A stretch of DNA of 49,656 nucleotides from Streptomyces sp. SID11385 (GCF_010548245.1 NZ_JAAGLR010000492.1:1-49656), one strand, 5' to 3'. Positions 32,180 through 41,979 are shown, numbered from the stretch's first letter. Made by a program: numbers and translations. The notes: a model not told the origin generated them from the letters alone.

Positions 32180-35074
32180 ATGGCTGCTATTGACCTGGTC
32201 GCAAACCGACAGGACGGCGGTACCCCGGACGGGGGGGTCTACAGGCTACCGGGGCGTACGCGGCTGTTGTCCCAACTCCACGACCTGTACGCGTCCGCGG
32301 AGAAAGGCAGGAACGCGGTCGCCCGCATTCACGGGCCCGTGGGATGCGGCAAGACACAGTTGCTGCACGACTTCGCCGAAAGTGTCCGCAACCGGGGCGG
32401 CTTGTTCCTCGGGGCCACGGCCTCGCGCGACGAGCAGGGCCTCCCGTTCGGGCTGCTGGCGCACCTCCTCCAGGGGGACCCGCTCCCGCCGGGAACACCG
32501 GGCGGGACCATTGCCCCGGCCGAGCTGCCGGAGGCGCTCCCGTTCCCCTCCGACGCGCCGGCCGGAGCGGCGCGGGAGGCGGAGGTGACCCCCGAGCTCT
32601 TCCACAAGATGTGCCTGCACCTGCTCCGCGTCCTTCGCCAGGCACCCTCGCCGGTCGTGATCGGCCTGGACGACGTGCACTACGCGGACACGGCCTCGCT
32701 GCGGTGCCTGTCCTACGTCGTGCGCAGGCTGCCCTCGCACCCGCTCCTCGTGATCGTCAACGAGTCCTCGACCCCCGAGCGGCTCGCCACCTTCTCCCGG
32801 GCCGAATGGCCGGCCGGCCCGCCCGTGCGCCACCTCGGCCTGGATCCGCTGTCGCTCCCCGACACGGAGGACGTTCTCGCCGCGTACCTGGGCCCCGCGG
32901 CGGCGGAGGAGCTGGTGGCCGACGCCTACCGCACCTCGGGCGGCAACCCGGCGCTCCTCCTTGGGCTCGTCGAGGACAACCGCGAGGCGCTGACGACGCG
33001 CGCCCCGCGCCTGCGCGTGGGGGACGGTTACCGGCAGGCCCTCGTGAGCTGCATCTACCGCTGCGACCCGGAAGTCCGCCGCGTGGCGGAGCAACTGGCC
33101 GTACTCGAAGGCGCGCCGTCCCCCTCGGTGCTCGCCGAGCTGACCGGGCTCACCGTGGACGCCGCGGCCCACGCGACGCGCGTCCTGTACGGAACCGGCA
33201 TGCTCCTGAACGGGCTGCTGCCGCACCCGGAGGCGAACAGCGCGGTGCTCGGCGGGATGACGTCGGCCCAGCGCTCCGATCTCCACGTCAACACGGCCAA
33301 TGTCCTCTTCAAGCACGGCTACCCGGCGACCACGGTGGCCCGCTACCTCCTGCGCGCGGACCGCGCGCCCTCCGACTGCGCGATCCCGGTGCTACGAGAG
33401 GCGGCGGAGCAGACGCTCGCCGCCGACGGCGACACCGACTTCGCTCTCGACTGCCTGCGCACGGCGCTCCACCACGACCGCGACGAGCGGGGGCGGGCGG
33501 TCACCACCGCGTTGATCGTGCGCGCGACCTGGCGACGCCAGCCCTACGCCGCCTCGCGCCGCGTCGACTGGCTCGTCGAGCAGTCCCGGCTGGGGCACCT
33601 CGCCGGCCGGTACACCACCTCGCTCGTCGAGGCGCTGCTGTGGTTCGGTCATCCCGACGAGGCGGCCGAGGTACTGGACCGCGCGGCGAAGGCGGAGCCG
33701 GACACGCAGGACCTGGCCGCCTCCGCGCAACTGCGCTGCCTGAGCGGCTGGTTGAAAACCATGTACCCCGGCCGTACGGTCGAGCGGACGTCCGGTCCGC
33801 TCGCCTCCGAGGCGGGAACGTGCGGAGTCGTGCCCCACACGTGGGCCGAGAACCGGGCGGCGGAGCTGATGCGTGCCCAGTTCACCGGGGCCCCGGACCC
33901 GGCGCAGGTGCGCGAGGCGCAGCAGACCTTCGCGCACTATCCGCTCTCCGGCAGCAACGCGCTCCTCATGCTCGTCTCGCTGCGGACCCTGATCCACGCG
34001 GAACGGCTCACCGAGGCGCGCGCGAGGGCCGAGGAACTGATCGCCCAGGCCGAGCGCTCCTCGCTCACCGTCTGGCAGGCGCTCTTCCAGGCGCTGCGCG
34101 CCGACATCCTCCTGAGGCAGGGGGAGCCCTGCGCCGCGGAGGAGGAGGTGGAGCGCGCGGTGACGCTGCTGCCCGCCAAGCACTGGGGCATCACCCTGGT
34201 CCTCCCCCTCGCCGTGCTGCTGCGTTGCCACACCCTGACCGGGCACTCCAGCGCCTGGACGGACGAGGCCAACGCCCTCCTCCCGCGCCGGGTGTTCGAG
34301 ACGCCGGGCGGCGTGCGCCTGCTGCTCGCCAGAGGCGCCCACCACTTGGCGCGGGGCCTCGTTCCCACCGCGCTCGAAGACTTCCTCGCCGCCGGGGAAC
34401 TGGCGGGCAGGCTGGGGATCGACCACTGCGGTGTGCTGCCCTGGCGCACGTACGCCGCCGAGGCCCTCGTACGCCTCGGCGACCGGCGCCAGGCGCTCGT
34501 GCTGCTCCGCGACCAACTGCGGCAGTGCGGCCCCGAGTACCCCCGCCAGCACGCCGAGGCGCTGCGCGTCCTGGCCGCGGCGGGCGCGCGGGAGAAGCGG
34601 AACAAGCGGCTCGTGTGCGCTTCCGAGCACCTGCAGAAGTGCGAAGCACCCGTCGAGCTGGCGTTCGTCCTGCACGATCTCGGCCGGGACCGGCAGGACC
34701 AGGGGCACCACGCCACGGGCCGGCAGACCATGCGGCGTGCCGCGCTCATGGCGGAGAGGCGGGGAGTACGGCTGCCCGCGCCCGTCCCCCGGCACCCCGA
34801 CGACGAGGGAGAGGGCCATACCCCGGGCCGGACCACGTCGCTCCTGCGCGCCGCGGAGGTGCTCAGTGACGCGGAGATGCGGGTCGCCCAGCTCGCCGCC
34901 GGGGGGCGGAGCAACCGGCAGATCGCCTCCGGGCTCTTCGTCACCGTGAGCACCGTGGAACAGCACCTGACGCGCATCTACCGCAAGTTCGGCATCCGCG
35001 GCCGGGCGGATCTCGTCGCTGCTTTCCAGGACATCGAGAAGGCCCGCCGGGAGACGCCGCTGTCGACCTACTGA
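32180..35074 (+). CDS. LAL-type LuxR transcriptional activator
   Basis: The 964-residue protein has an N-terminal AAA ATPase with Walker A GPVGCGKT (residues 52-59) and Walker B VVIGLDDVHYAD (about 157-168), a long helical TPR-like middle, and a C-terminal LuxR helix-turn-helix (LSDAEMRVAQLAAGGRSNRQ, then STVEQHLTRIYRKFGIRGRA). A GGGGGAGAGG site precedes the ATG. Large ATP-binding LuxR regulators of this length are typical cluster activators of type I polyketide pathways (PikD type). Placed at the cluster border, it probably switches the genes to its right. Confidence 0.9.
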   Translation: MAAIDLVANRQDGGTPDGGVYRLPGRTRLLSQLHDLYASAEKGRNAVARIHGPVGCGKTQLLHDFAESVRNRGGLFLGATASRDEQGLPFGLLAHLLQGDPLPPGTPGGTIAPAELPEALPFPSDAPAGAAREAEVTPELFHKMCLHLLRVLRQAPSPVVIGLDDVHYADTASLRCLSYVVRRLPSHPLLVIVNESSTPERLATFSRAEWPAGPPVRHLGLDPLSLPDTEDVLAAYLGPAAAEELVADAYRTSGGNPALLLGLVEDNREALTTRAPRLRVGDGYRQALVSCIYRCDPEVRRVAEQLAVLEGAPSPSVLAELTGLTVDAAAHATRVLYGTGMLLNGLLPHPEANSAVLGGMTSAQRSDLHVNTANVLFKHGYPATTVARYLLRADRAPSDCAIPVLREAAEQTLAADGDTDFALDCLRTALHHDRDERGRAVTTALIVRATWRRQPYAASRRVDWLVEQSRLGHLAGRYTTSLVEALLWFGHPDEAAEVLDRAAKAEPDTQDLAASAQLRCLSGWLKTMYPGRTVERTSGPLASEAGTCGVVPHTWAENRAAELMRAQFTGAPDPAQVREAQQTFAHYPLSGSNALLMLVSLRTLIHAERLTEARARAEELIAQAERSSLTVWQALFQALRADILLRQGEPCAAEEEVERAVTLLPAKHWGITLVLPLAVLLRCHTLTGHSSAWTDEANALLPRRVFETPGGVRLLLARGAHHLARGLVPTALEDFLAAGELAGRLGIDHCGVLPWRTYAAEALVRLGDRRQALVLLRDQLRQCGPEYPRQHAEALRVLAAAGAREKRNKRLVCASEHLQKCEAPVELAFVLHDLGRDRQDQGHHATGRQTMRRAALMAERRGVRLPAPVPRHPDDEGEGHTPGRTTSLLRAAEVLSDAEMRVAQLAAGGRSNRQIASGLFVTVSTVEQHLTRIYRKFGIRGRADLVAAFQDIEKARRETPLSTY

Positions 35075-35090
35075 CCGTCGCGCCGGGCGG

Positions 35091-35110
35091 CGCGGCGGAG
35101 GGCCGCCGCG
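35091..35110. terminator. Short hairpin between convergent genes
   Basis: CGCGGCGG (35091-35098) pairs with CCGCCGCG (35103-35110) around AGGG, between the LAL and thioesterase genes. Confidence 0.5.
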
Positions 35111-35119
35111 GCGCGTGCG

Positions 35120-35872
35120 TCACAAGAGCTTCAGGAGGGTCTCGGCGACGGCGTCCACGTCGTCCATCAGGTAGAAGTGCCCGCCCGGGAAGACGCGCGT
35201 CTCCGTCTCCGCCGTGGTGTGCGCCGCCCAGTGACCCAGTTCGGCGGGGGGAACGACCGGGTCGTCCTCTCCCGCGAACACCGTGACGGGGCAGGAGAGG
35301 CGCGCCTGCGGAGAGCCCGCCAGATACAGCTCCGCGGCCCGGTAGTCGGCGCGCAGCGGGGGGAGCACCAGAGCCCGCACCTCCGGATCGGCGAGCAGCG
35401 CCGCGGAGGTGCCGCCGAGCCGGCTCAGCTCGCTCAGCAGCCCGGCGTCGTCGCGCAGGTGGACGCCTCCATTGCTCGGCGTGGAGGGTGCCTTGCGCGC
35501 GGAGGCGATCAGCCGGTACGGGCCTTCGAGAGCCGATCGCCCGTACCTGAGGGCCACTTCGAAGGCCACGGCCGCCCCCAGGCTGTGCCCGAAGAAGCTG
35601 AAGGGCGCCTTCCGCAGCTCGTGCGCCAGCGCCGCGAACGCGCCCTCGGCGAGCGCGGGCACGCTGTCGAGCGGGGACTCCTGGTAGCGGTCGTGCCGCC
35701 CGGGATACTGGACGGCCACGAGTTCCACGTGCGGGGCCAGCGCCAGGGCCAGGGGCCGGAAGAAGGGGGCCGCGCCGCCCGCGTGCGGGAAGCAGACCAG
35801 TTGGGGAGCGCCGGCCGGTACGTCGACGAACCGGCGCGTCCACGGTTGCCGGACGTCCTCGCTGTCGGGCAT
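35120..35872 (-). CDS. Type II thioesterase
   Basis: The 250-residue protein is a stand-alone editing thioesterase: FPHAGGAAPFFRPLA at the N-terminus, nucleophile elbow FFGHSLGAAVAFEVA, Asp in FAGEDDPVVP and His in FPGGHFYLMDD. GGAGG lies six bases before the ATG. Such enzymes remove wrong acyl groups from carrier proteins of modular polyketide or peptide synthases, which supports a type I PKS cluster here. Confidence 0.93.
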   Translation of the reverse strand: MPDSEDVRQPWTRRFVDVPAGAPQLVCFPHAGGAAPFFRPLALALAPHVELVAVQYPGRHDRYQESPLDSVPALAEGAFAALAHELRKAPFSFFGHSLGAAVAFEVALRYGRSALEGPYRLIASARKAPSTPSNGGVHLRDDAGLLSELSRLGGTSAALLADPEVRALVLPPLRADYRAAELYLAGSPQARLSCPVTVFAGEDDPVVPPAELGHWAAHTTAETETRVFPGGHFYLMDDVDAVAETLLKLL

Positions 35873-35992
35873 GTCCGACCTCCACGGGGGGCGGGCGCGG
35901 CACGGACGCCGCGGCAGGAAGAGAAGAGGAAGGGGCGGGACCGCGGCCGGACCGGGGGATGCCCGGCCGCGGCCCCGCGTTCGGGGGCGGGC

Positions 35993-37483
35993 TCAGTGCG
36001 CGGTCGCGCCGATCTCGTCGGCCTTCCCGGCGGACGGGGCGGGCGGCTCGGGGGCCGAACCCGGCTTCTTCAGGGTGAAGGCCAGCAGACCGCCGACCAC
36101 CGCGGCCACACCCGCGATCCAGGTCGCGGTGCGCAGGCCGTCCGAGACCGCGGACACGGCGGGGTGGGCGTCGGAACCCACGTCCAGGCCCGCGTTGGCG
36201 ATCGCGACCAGCACGGCGAGTCCCGCGGCGCCACCGATCTGCTGCGAGGCGTTGGCGAGGGCCGAGGCGATACCGGCCTCGCTCGGAGCCACCCCGGAGG
36301 CGGCGCAGATGAACATGGCCGGGAAGGTGACACCGCCACCGATGCCCCAGACGACGAGCCCGGCGAGGAGCTGCCAGAAGGAGGCGCTGGTGGTCATGGT
36401 CACGGCCAGGATGATCATGCCGATGCCGTTGATGAGCATGCCGAGGAAGAGCGTCGTGCGCGGTCCCCACTTGCCGAGCAGTACGCCCGTGAGGCGCAGC
36501 GAGGAGACCATCGAGATGATCGTCAGCGGGAGGAAGGCGAGGCCGGCCTCCAGCGCGTCGTAACCGAGCACGCTCTGCATGTAGTTGGTGAAGAGGTAGT
36601 ACGAGCCGGCCAGCGAGCTCTGGAAGACGAGGATCACGAGGATCGCCGTCACGAGGCTCCGGTTGCGGAAGAGCCGCATCGGGGCCAGCGGCGCGCGGGA
36701 CTTGGACTCGACGAGGGCGAAAATCGCGAGCAGCACCACGCCGGCCACGATCGAACCGATCCCGCGCAGCGAGCCCCAGCCCGCTTCGGGGCCGCTGACC
36801 AGGCCGAGCACGAGGAGCGAGGAGCCCGCGGTGGCGAGGAGGGCGCCGGGGACGTCGAAGGTCGAATCGCTCGCGGAGCGCTCGTCGGCGGGCAGGATCG
36901 AGGGGGCGGCGACGGCCGCGAGGAGCGCGAGCGGCACGAGGATGAAGAGCACCCACTCCCAGCCCCACGCGTTGGTGAGCAGCCCGCCGAGCAGCGCCCC
37001 GGCGGCGAGACCACCACTGCCGCACGCACCCCAGACGGCCAGGGCGCGGTTGCGCTGCGGGCCCTCCTCGAAGCGGGTGTTGACGAGCATGAGCGTGGCG
37101 GGGGACAGGAGAGCGGCGCCCACGCCCTGCACCGCGCGCGCGGCGATCAGCACGCCGGGGTCGTCGGCGAATCCGCCGACGAGGCAGGACAGGCCGAAGA
37201 CGATCGCGCCCAGGATGAAGATGCGACGGCCGCCGATGCGGTCCACCAGCCGCCCCCCGAAGAGGAGCAGCCCGCCGAATGCGACGGCGTAGGCACTCAC
37301 GACCCACTGGAGGGACTGGGCGCTGAAGCCGAGTGCCTTGCCGATGTCGGGGAGCGCGACGAAGACGACGTTGTAGTCCACCGCGACGATGAACTGCGCG
37401 AAGGCCAGCAGCGCCAGCATCAGCCCGGGCCGGTGCCTGGGCCGGGGGACGGTATCAACCACGACAGCACTTCTTTCTGTCAC
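35993..37483 (-). CDS. MFS drug exporter (DHA2-like)
   Basis: The protein of up to 496 residues has about fourteen hydrophobic segments and the DHA2 motifs: an Asp in the first helix (FAQFIVAVDYNVVFVALPDIG), motif A GGRLVDRIGGRRIF, and AARAVQGVGAALLSPATL. The GTG at 37483 has little ribosome site; an in-frame GTG at 37462 with AGAAAG upstream is an alternative start. A TGAACGGCGTTCA palindrome lies 60 bases upstream, and a TetR gene is divergent. The likely role is product export and self-resistance. Confidence 0.9.
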   Translation of the reverse strand: MTERSAVVVDTVPRPRHRPGLMLALLAFAQFIVAVDYNVVFVALPDIGKALGFSAQSLQWVVSAYAVAFGGLLLFGGRLVDRIGGRRIFILGAIVFGLSCLVGGFADDPGVLIAARAVQGVGAALLSPATLMLVNTRFEEGPQRNRALAVWGACGSGGLAAGALLGGLLTNAWGWEWVLFILVPLALLAAVAAPSILPADERSASDSTFDVPGALLATAGSSLLVLGLVSGPEAGWGSLRGIGSIVAGVVLLAIFALVESKSRAPLAPMRLFRNRSLVTAILVILVFQSSLAGSYYLFTNYMQSVLGYDALEAGLAFLPLTIISMVSSLRLTGVLLGKWGPRTTLFLGMLINGIGMIILAVTMTTSASFWQLLAGLVVWGIGGGVTFPAMFICAASGVAPSEAGIASALANASQQIGGAAGLAVLVAIANAGLDVGSDAHPAVSAVSDGLRTATWIAGVAAVVGGLLAFTLKKPGSAPEPPAPSAGKADEIGATAH

Positions 37484-37542
37484 AGGAGGCCGGTGTCCCG
37501 GAGGCGGGCCCGGCGCGTGGAGCGGAGAAGGAACGCAATGAC

Positions 37543-37555
37543 TGAACGGCGTTCA
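37543..37555. promoter_or_regulatory. TetR operator upstream of the exporter
   Basis: TGAACGGCGTTCA is a perfect 13-bp palindrome about a central G. The half TGAACGGCG recurs near the TetR gene at 37873. Confidence 0.6.
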
Positions 37556-37872
37556 ATTAGAACACGGTGGAGTGTCTATCATCGCTGATTAGCTGTCAAA
37601 CCCCGTGTAGTTTGTGTGCTCCCCAAAGCCGCTGCCAGGTACGAAAGGTGAGCGGACGTCAGTTCGCGGGCGGCCCGTCGGACCGTGGGTCCGGCGGCGA
37701 TCGGGCCCTGAGGCGCCCGTGGGTGGAACGCCTTGTCGGCGTCGGAAGGGACCGTAGGGGGAGCGGCACCCCTAGCGGCAACCCCTAGTTCCGGCACGCC
37801 TTCGCGCTCTGCGGGCGGACCGGGGGCCATGCCCGCTGACCAGCGGAGATGCGCCGGTCAGCGCTCACTTGT

Positions 37873-37896
37873 TGAACGGCGAGCAGATACTGTTCA
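37873..37896. promoter_or_regulatory. Possible second TetR site, before the regulator gene
   Basis: TGAACGGCG (37873-37881) and TGTTCA (37891-37896) form a spread-out version of the exporter site. Next to it AGAGC-TG-GCTCT (37901-37912) forms another small dyad. The rest of the 448-base gap shows only two ACCCCTAG copies near 37770-37790. Confidence 0.42.
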
Positions 37897-37931
37897 GGTG
37901 AGAGCTGGCTCTACATTGTTAGAATGCGGTC

Positions 37932-38702
37932 ATGGCAGACCCCAAACCGAGCAGGCGAGAGCGTCTTCGCGCAGAGGCTGCGCAAGAGATCAAGACGATT
38001 GCGCTGAGGCATGTGGCGGAGAAGGGCAAGGCGGCCGTTTCCCTCCGCGCGATCGCCCGTGAGATGGGGATGACCGCCGGCGCCATCTACAGCTACTACG
38101 ACACCCGGGACGACCTCATCACCGCCCTCGTGGCCGATGTCTACAACTCGCTCGCCCAGGCGCTGGAGGACGCCGTCGCGGCGGCTCCACCGGGGCCGGT
38201 GGCGAAGGTGGTGGCGTACGGCCACGCCTACCGGGACTGGGCGGTGGCCAATCCCCACGAGTTCCGCCTGGTGTACGGCGATCCCGCGCCGGGGTACCAG
38301 GTACCCGAACAGGGCCCCGCGGCCGATGCCGAGCACCGGGCCTGCACGGCCCTGACCGGGGTCGTCGTCGAGGCGTGGCCGTGGGCGCAGCGGCTGCACG
38401 CCGAGAGCGGCTATGCCTGGGAGGACTACGATCCCGACTTCGCGGCGACCGTCCGGGCCGCCTTCCCGGACCTGCAACCGGCCGCCGTGGCCGTCGCCCT
38501 GCGCCTGTGGGGACGTCTGCACGGCCTTGTGTCCCTGGAGATCTACGGCCATCTGCGGCCACAGGTGCAGGACCCGGACGAGCTGTACCGCGCAGAACTG
38601 CTCGACCTGACGCACTGGCTGGGGCTCGCCCCGGTGGCCGCCGCCAAGAGCGTGCCGGTCGCCGCTGCCAAGGGCGTCCCGGTGACCGCGGCGACGGAAT
38701 AA
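37932..38702 (+). CDS. TetR-family repressor
   Basis: The 256-residue protein has an N-terminal TetR helix-turn-helix (VSLRAIAREMGMTAGAIYSYYDTRDDLITALV, about residues 36-67) and a WHG-type C-terminal domain (YRDWAVANPHEFRLVYG). The end carries an imperfect repeat of PVAAAK units, probably disordered. Divergent from the MFS exporter with shared palindromes, it most likely represses export until the product or a precursor binds. Confidence 0.9.
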   Translation: MADPKPSRRERLRAEAAQEIKTIALRHVAEKGKAAVSLRAIAREMGMTAGAIYSYYDTRDDLITALVADVYNSLAQALEDAVAAAPPGPVAKVVAYGHAYRDWAVANPHEFRLVYGDPAPGYQVPEQGPAADAEHRACTALTGVVVEAWPWAQRLHAESGYAWEDYDPDFAATVRAAFPDLQPAAVAVALRLWGRLHGLVSLEIYGHLRPQVQDPDELYRAELLDLTHWLGLAPVAAAKSVPVAAAKGVPVTAATE

Positions 38703-38730
38703 CCCCTTCCCCCGGCCTCGCGGCCGCATG

Positions 38731-38764
38731 GGCCGGACATGTGTGAACGTGTCCGGCCCTTTTC
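38731..38764 (+). terminator. Rho-independent terminator
   Basis: GGGCCGGACA (38731-38740) pairs with TGTCCGGCCC (38751-38760), followed by TTTT. Confidence 0.85.
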
Positions 38765-38882
38765 GTTTCACCGGGAGTGGTGTTTAGGGGTCAGGTCGCG
38801 AAGGACTGGGGTTCACGGTAGGGGGCCGTCGTCACTAGCTTCTCGATTGCCGCGCGTGGCCCGTTCGAGAGAGAAGCCGCAG

Positions 38883-40601
38883 ATGACCGCCGCACCATCC
38901 GCCGAAAACACCCCCCACTCCTTTCTGGACGACATCCTCACCGGTGAGATCGACTGGCCCAGGTGGCTCGACTTCCCGCGCCCCGACCCGGCCGAACGGA
39001 ACCTCGGCGACCAACTCGTCTCCGAGACCGAGAAGTTCTTCGTCGAGCGCGTCGACGCGGAGGAGGTGGACGACACCCGCTCCCTGCCGTCCGGGCTGCT
39101 GGACGACTTGCAGGAGCGCGGTTACCTCCGGCTCGTCGTGCCGGCCGAGTTCGGGGGGCGCGGCCTCTCCCCGTACACCGCCTTCCGCGTCATCGCCCAG
39201 GCGTGTGCCCATTCCGTGACCGCCGGGCAGGTCATCGCGATCCAGAACGGTGTCGGCGCGGCGGCCATGCTGCCCGCGCTCCCGCCGGGCCCGCTGCGCG
39301 ACTTCGTCGGCGCGCGCCTCGCCGAGGGGACGGTGTCCGGCTTCGCCGACACCGACCGCTCGGGACAGAACAACGCGCGCCCCAGCCTGAGCGCCGTACC
39401 CGTCGAAGGCGGTTACCTGCTGCGCGGCGAGAAGCTCTTCACGGGCAATGGCTCCGTCGCGGACCTGATCGGGGTCTCCGCGACCGTGGAGACGGCGGAC
39501 GGCCCCAAGGTGGGCGCGTTCTTCCTCGACACGCACACCCCCGGCTTCTCGGTGCGCACCCGGGTCGAGTTCATGGGCAGCCGCGGGCTCCCCAACGCGT
39601 CACTGGCCCTCGACGACGTCTTCGTCCCCGCCGAACAGGCCCTGCTGGACCCGGATGGCGACCAACTGCCGCCGCTGGTAGGCCTGGTGGCGTTGCTCGG
39701 GCGCATCCTCTTCACCGGCGCCCCGGCGATGGCCATCGCCCGCAACTGCCTGGACTGGTCGCGCGCCTTCCTCGCTCGGCGCGCCGTCGACGGCCGGCGG
39801 CTCGGCGAGTACGACGAGATCCAGCGCATCGTCACGGCCGGGCTCGCCGACGTGTACGCCATGGAGACCGCGGCCCGCTGGAGCCTGCTCACCGAGGACC
39901 TGGGGGCGCGCTGGCTCGAACGGTTCCTCACGAAGAACCTGCTGGTGCGCGGCGCCTGGCGGATGGTGGACCGTACCGTCTCGCTGCACGGCGGCGAGGG
40001 GTACGAGACGGTCGCCAGCAAGAAGCGCCGCGGCGCGCCGCCCGTCCCCGTCGAACGCGCCTTCCGCGACGCCCGCGGCCTGCGCGTCGCGGGCAACGTG
40101 GACTTCCAGCTCGACAACCAGCTCGGCCGCATGGTGCTCGACCGGTTCTACACGATGGCCGTGTCCACCGCGCCTGCGTCCCCCGCCCCCGCGACACCGG
40201 CGGGCCGCCCCCCGGCCTCCGGCTTCCCTCCCCTCCTGCGGGAGGACGCCGACCACCTCGCCGCCTTGGTGCGGCAGGTCCGGGAGCTGGCCGAGGGCCT
40301 CGTGCGCGATCAGCCCGACCCCGCCCGCCTGTACGCGGGGGAACACACCGTGGTGCTTCTCGGCCGTGCCCTCGGCGAACTCTTCAACGCGGTCGCCGTC
40401 CTGGCCAGGGCGAGCGCCGAGGACGGCACCACGCCCGAACAGCCCTGGCAGCACGCCGAACTGGCCGCGGTGTACGTGCGGGAGGCCCGGCACCGCGTCG
40501 AGGGCCTCCTCGCGCGCCTTCGCGCGCAACCCCGCGCCGATCACGCCGCGATCAGCCGCCGCTGGCTGGCCGCCCCGGACGACCAGCTCGTCCGGCACTG
40601 A
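38883..40601 (+). CDS. Acyl-CoA dehydrogenase-like flavoprotein
   Basis: The 572-residue protein has the acyl-CoA dehydrogenase fold: an N-terminal helical domain (LQERGYLRLVVPAEFGGRGLSPYTAF), a beta domain (GFADTDRSGQNNARPSLSA; LLRGEKLFTGNGSVADLIGV; FMGSRGLPNASLALDDVFVP) and C-terminal helices (VSLHGGEGYET). It is longer than standard members (about 380), with a 150-residue helical extension after residue 430. ATG 38883 is taken because it starts a normal N-terminus. It is the first of four co-directional genes with the P450s and the SnoaL-like gene, so it probably desaturates or oxidises a polyketide or starter acyl chain. Confidence 0.85.
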   Translation: MTAAPSAENTPHSFLDDILTGEIDWPRWLDFPRPDPAERNLGDQLVSETEKFFVERVDAEEVDDTRSLPSGLLDDLQERGYLRLVVPAEFGGRGLSPYTAFRVIAQACAHSVTAGQVIAIQNGVGAAAMLPALPPGPLRDFVGARLAEGTVSGFADTDRSGQNNARPSLSAVPVEGGYLLRGEKLFTGNGSVADLIGVSATVETADGPKVGAFFLDTHTPGFSVRTRVEFMGSRGLPNASLALDDVFVPAEQALLDPDGDQLPPLVGLVALLGRILFTGAPAMAIARNCLDWSRAFLARRAVDGRRLGEYDEIQRIVTAGLADVYAMETAARWSLLTEDLGARWLERFLTKNLLVRGAWRMVDRTVSLHGGEGYETVASKKRRGAPPVPVERAFRDARGLRVAGNVDFQLDNQLGRMVLDRFYTMAVSTAPASPAPATPAGRPPASGFPPLLREDADHLAALVRQVRELAEGLVRDQPDPARLYAGEHTVVLLGRALGELFNAVAVLARASAEDGTTPEQPWQHAELAAVYVREARHRVEGLLARLRAQPRADHAAISRRWLAAPDDQLVRH

Positions 40602-40635
40602 AGAACGCGCGTCGCCCCACCCGAGAGGAACCACG

Positions 40636-41907
40636 ATGACGCACGCCGAACTCCCCTCCGTCCTCGGGGGATTCGACCTTTCCGACCAGTCCCGGTACGT
40701 GGACGGAGTCCCGTACGAACTCTTCGCGAGGCTCCGCCGCGAAGCGCCCGTCCTCTTCCACCCCGGGGCGAGCACACCGGACGGCGACGGCTTCTGGGTG
40801 CTGACCAAGCACGCCGACATCGTGGCCGCCGCGGCCTCCCCGGACTTCTCCGCCCAGGGCGGCGGTCCGCGGGCCGGTGGCGGCTCCCACCTGGACGACC
40901 TGCCGGTCGGCGTCCACGCGGGCGTCCTCTTCGCCATGATGGACAACCCGCGCCACGACCTCATCCGCCGGCTGCTGCGGCCCGCGGTCACCGGGGAGGT
41001 CGCCCGGGCGCTCGCCACCCCGCTGCGCGACATGGCCGCCGAACTGCTGGGCGGTGCCCTCGCCTCCGGCGAGCCGGTCGACTTCATGAAGGACCTGAGC
41101 GAACCGTACGCACTGCGCGCCATCTCCCTGCTGCTGGGAGCGCCCCGCGAGGACTGGGACCTGCTCGCCGACTGGGGCCGCCGCAATCTCGGCTTCACCA
41201 ACCGGCTCACGGGCGGCTCCGACGCGGGCTCGGCCGAGGTCTTCCACGCCATGTCCGGGTACTTCAAGGAACTGCTGGACCGCAAGCGGACCGCGCCCGC
41301 CCAGGACCTCGGCAGCGTGCTCGCCCTCGGCGACATCGACGAGGTGCACGGCGAACCCCCGATGACGGACCAGGAACGCGACGCCAACGCCACCCTCATC
41401 CTCATCACCGGTTTCGAGCAGCCCCGGAACACCATCGCCGGCGGCGTGCTCGCCCTGGCCCAGCATCCCGAGCAGTGGAAGGCGTTGCGCAAGGACCGCG
41501 CGCTGCTGCCGGGGGCCGTGGAGGAGATCCTGCGCTGGGTGCCGCCGAACCCGTACAACCGGCGTACCGCCACCCGGGACGTGGAACTGCGCGGACACCG
41601 CATCGCGGCGGGGGACAAGGTCACCTTCTGGTGGCCCTCGGCCAACCGCGACGAGGACGTCTTCGACCACGCGGACGTCTTCGACATCGAGCGGGCCGAC
41701 AACCCCCACCTCTCCTTCGGCACCGGCAGGCACTTCTGCCTCGGCGACGAGGTCGCCCGGCTGGAGATCCGGCTCTTCCTCGAAGCGCTGCTGGACACCG
41801 TCGCGGAGGTACGCCTGACCGGCCCCGTGGTCTATGCGCCCAACAACAAGCACACCGTGATCCTCGACATGCCGGTGGAACTCGTTCCGGCCGGACACGC
41901 CGGCTGA
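40636..41907 (+). CDS. Cytochrome P450 with altered I helix
   Basis: The 423-residue soluble P450 has the K-helix ExxR (Glu297-Arg300 in EEILRW) and the heme-binding loop FGTGRHFCLG with Cys368. In the I helix the usual AGxET reads TGFEQPRN (residues 258-265): the acidic residue is kept, but the conserved Thr is Gln262 and a Pro follows. The ATG follows GAGAGGAA by six bases. It lies 34 bases after the dehydrogenase gene and ahead of a second P450. The altered oxygen-activation groove suggests a reaction other than plain hydroxylation, or substrate-assisted proton delivery. Confidence 0.9.
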   Translation: MTHAELPSVLGGFDLSDQSRYVDGVPYELFARLRREAPVLFHPGASTPDGDGFWVLTKHADIVAAAASPDFSAQGGGPRAGGGSHLDDLPVGVHAGVLFAMMDNPRHDLIRRLLRPAVTGEVARALATPLRDMAAELLGGALASGEPVDFMKDLSEPYALRAISLLLGAPREDWDLLADWGRRNLGFTNRLTGGSDAGSAEVFHAMSGYFKELLDRKRTAPAQDLGSVLALGDIDEVHGEPPMTDQERDANATLILITGFEQPRNTIAGGVLALAQHPEQWKALRKDRALLPGAVEEILRWVPPNPYNRRTATRDVELRGHRIAAGDKVTFWWPSANRDEDVFDHADVFDIERADNPHLSFGTGRHFCLGDEVARLEIRLFLEALLDTVAEVRLTGPVVYAPNNKHTVILDMPVELVPAGHAG

Positions 41908-41956
41908 CACCCGTCCCAGACCGGCTGACACCCGTCACCGACATCGGCTGACACCC
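41901..41956 (+). repeat. Three copies of CGGCTGACACCC at the P450 gene junction
   Basis: Copies begin at 41901, 41922 and 41945; the first two extend to CGGCTGACACCCGT. The first contains the TGA stop of the P450 gene. Spacing is 21 and 23 bases, filling the gap before the second P450. Confidence 0.75.
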
Positions 41957-41979
41957 CATCACAGAGGGAGCTCCATCCC

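Noticed and set aside
32344..37307. Frames of 841 and 788 codons over the LAL regulator and the exporter
   Set aside because: Arg/Pro-rich shadow frames; the true frames carry Walker, LuxR, thioesterase and MFS motifs.
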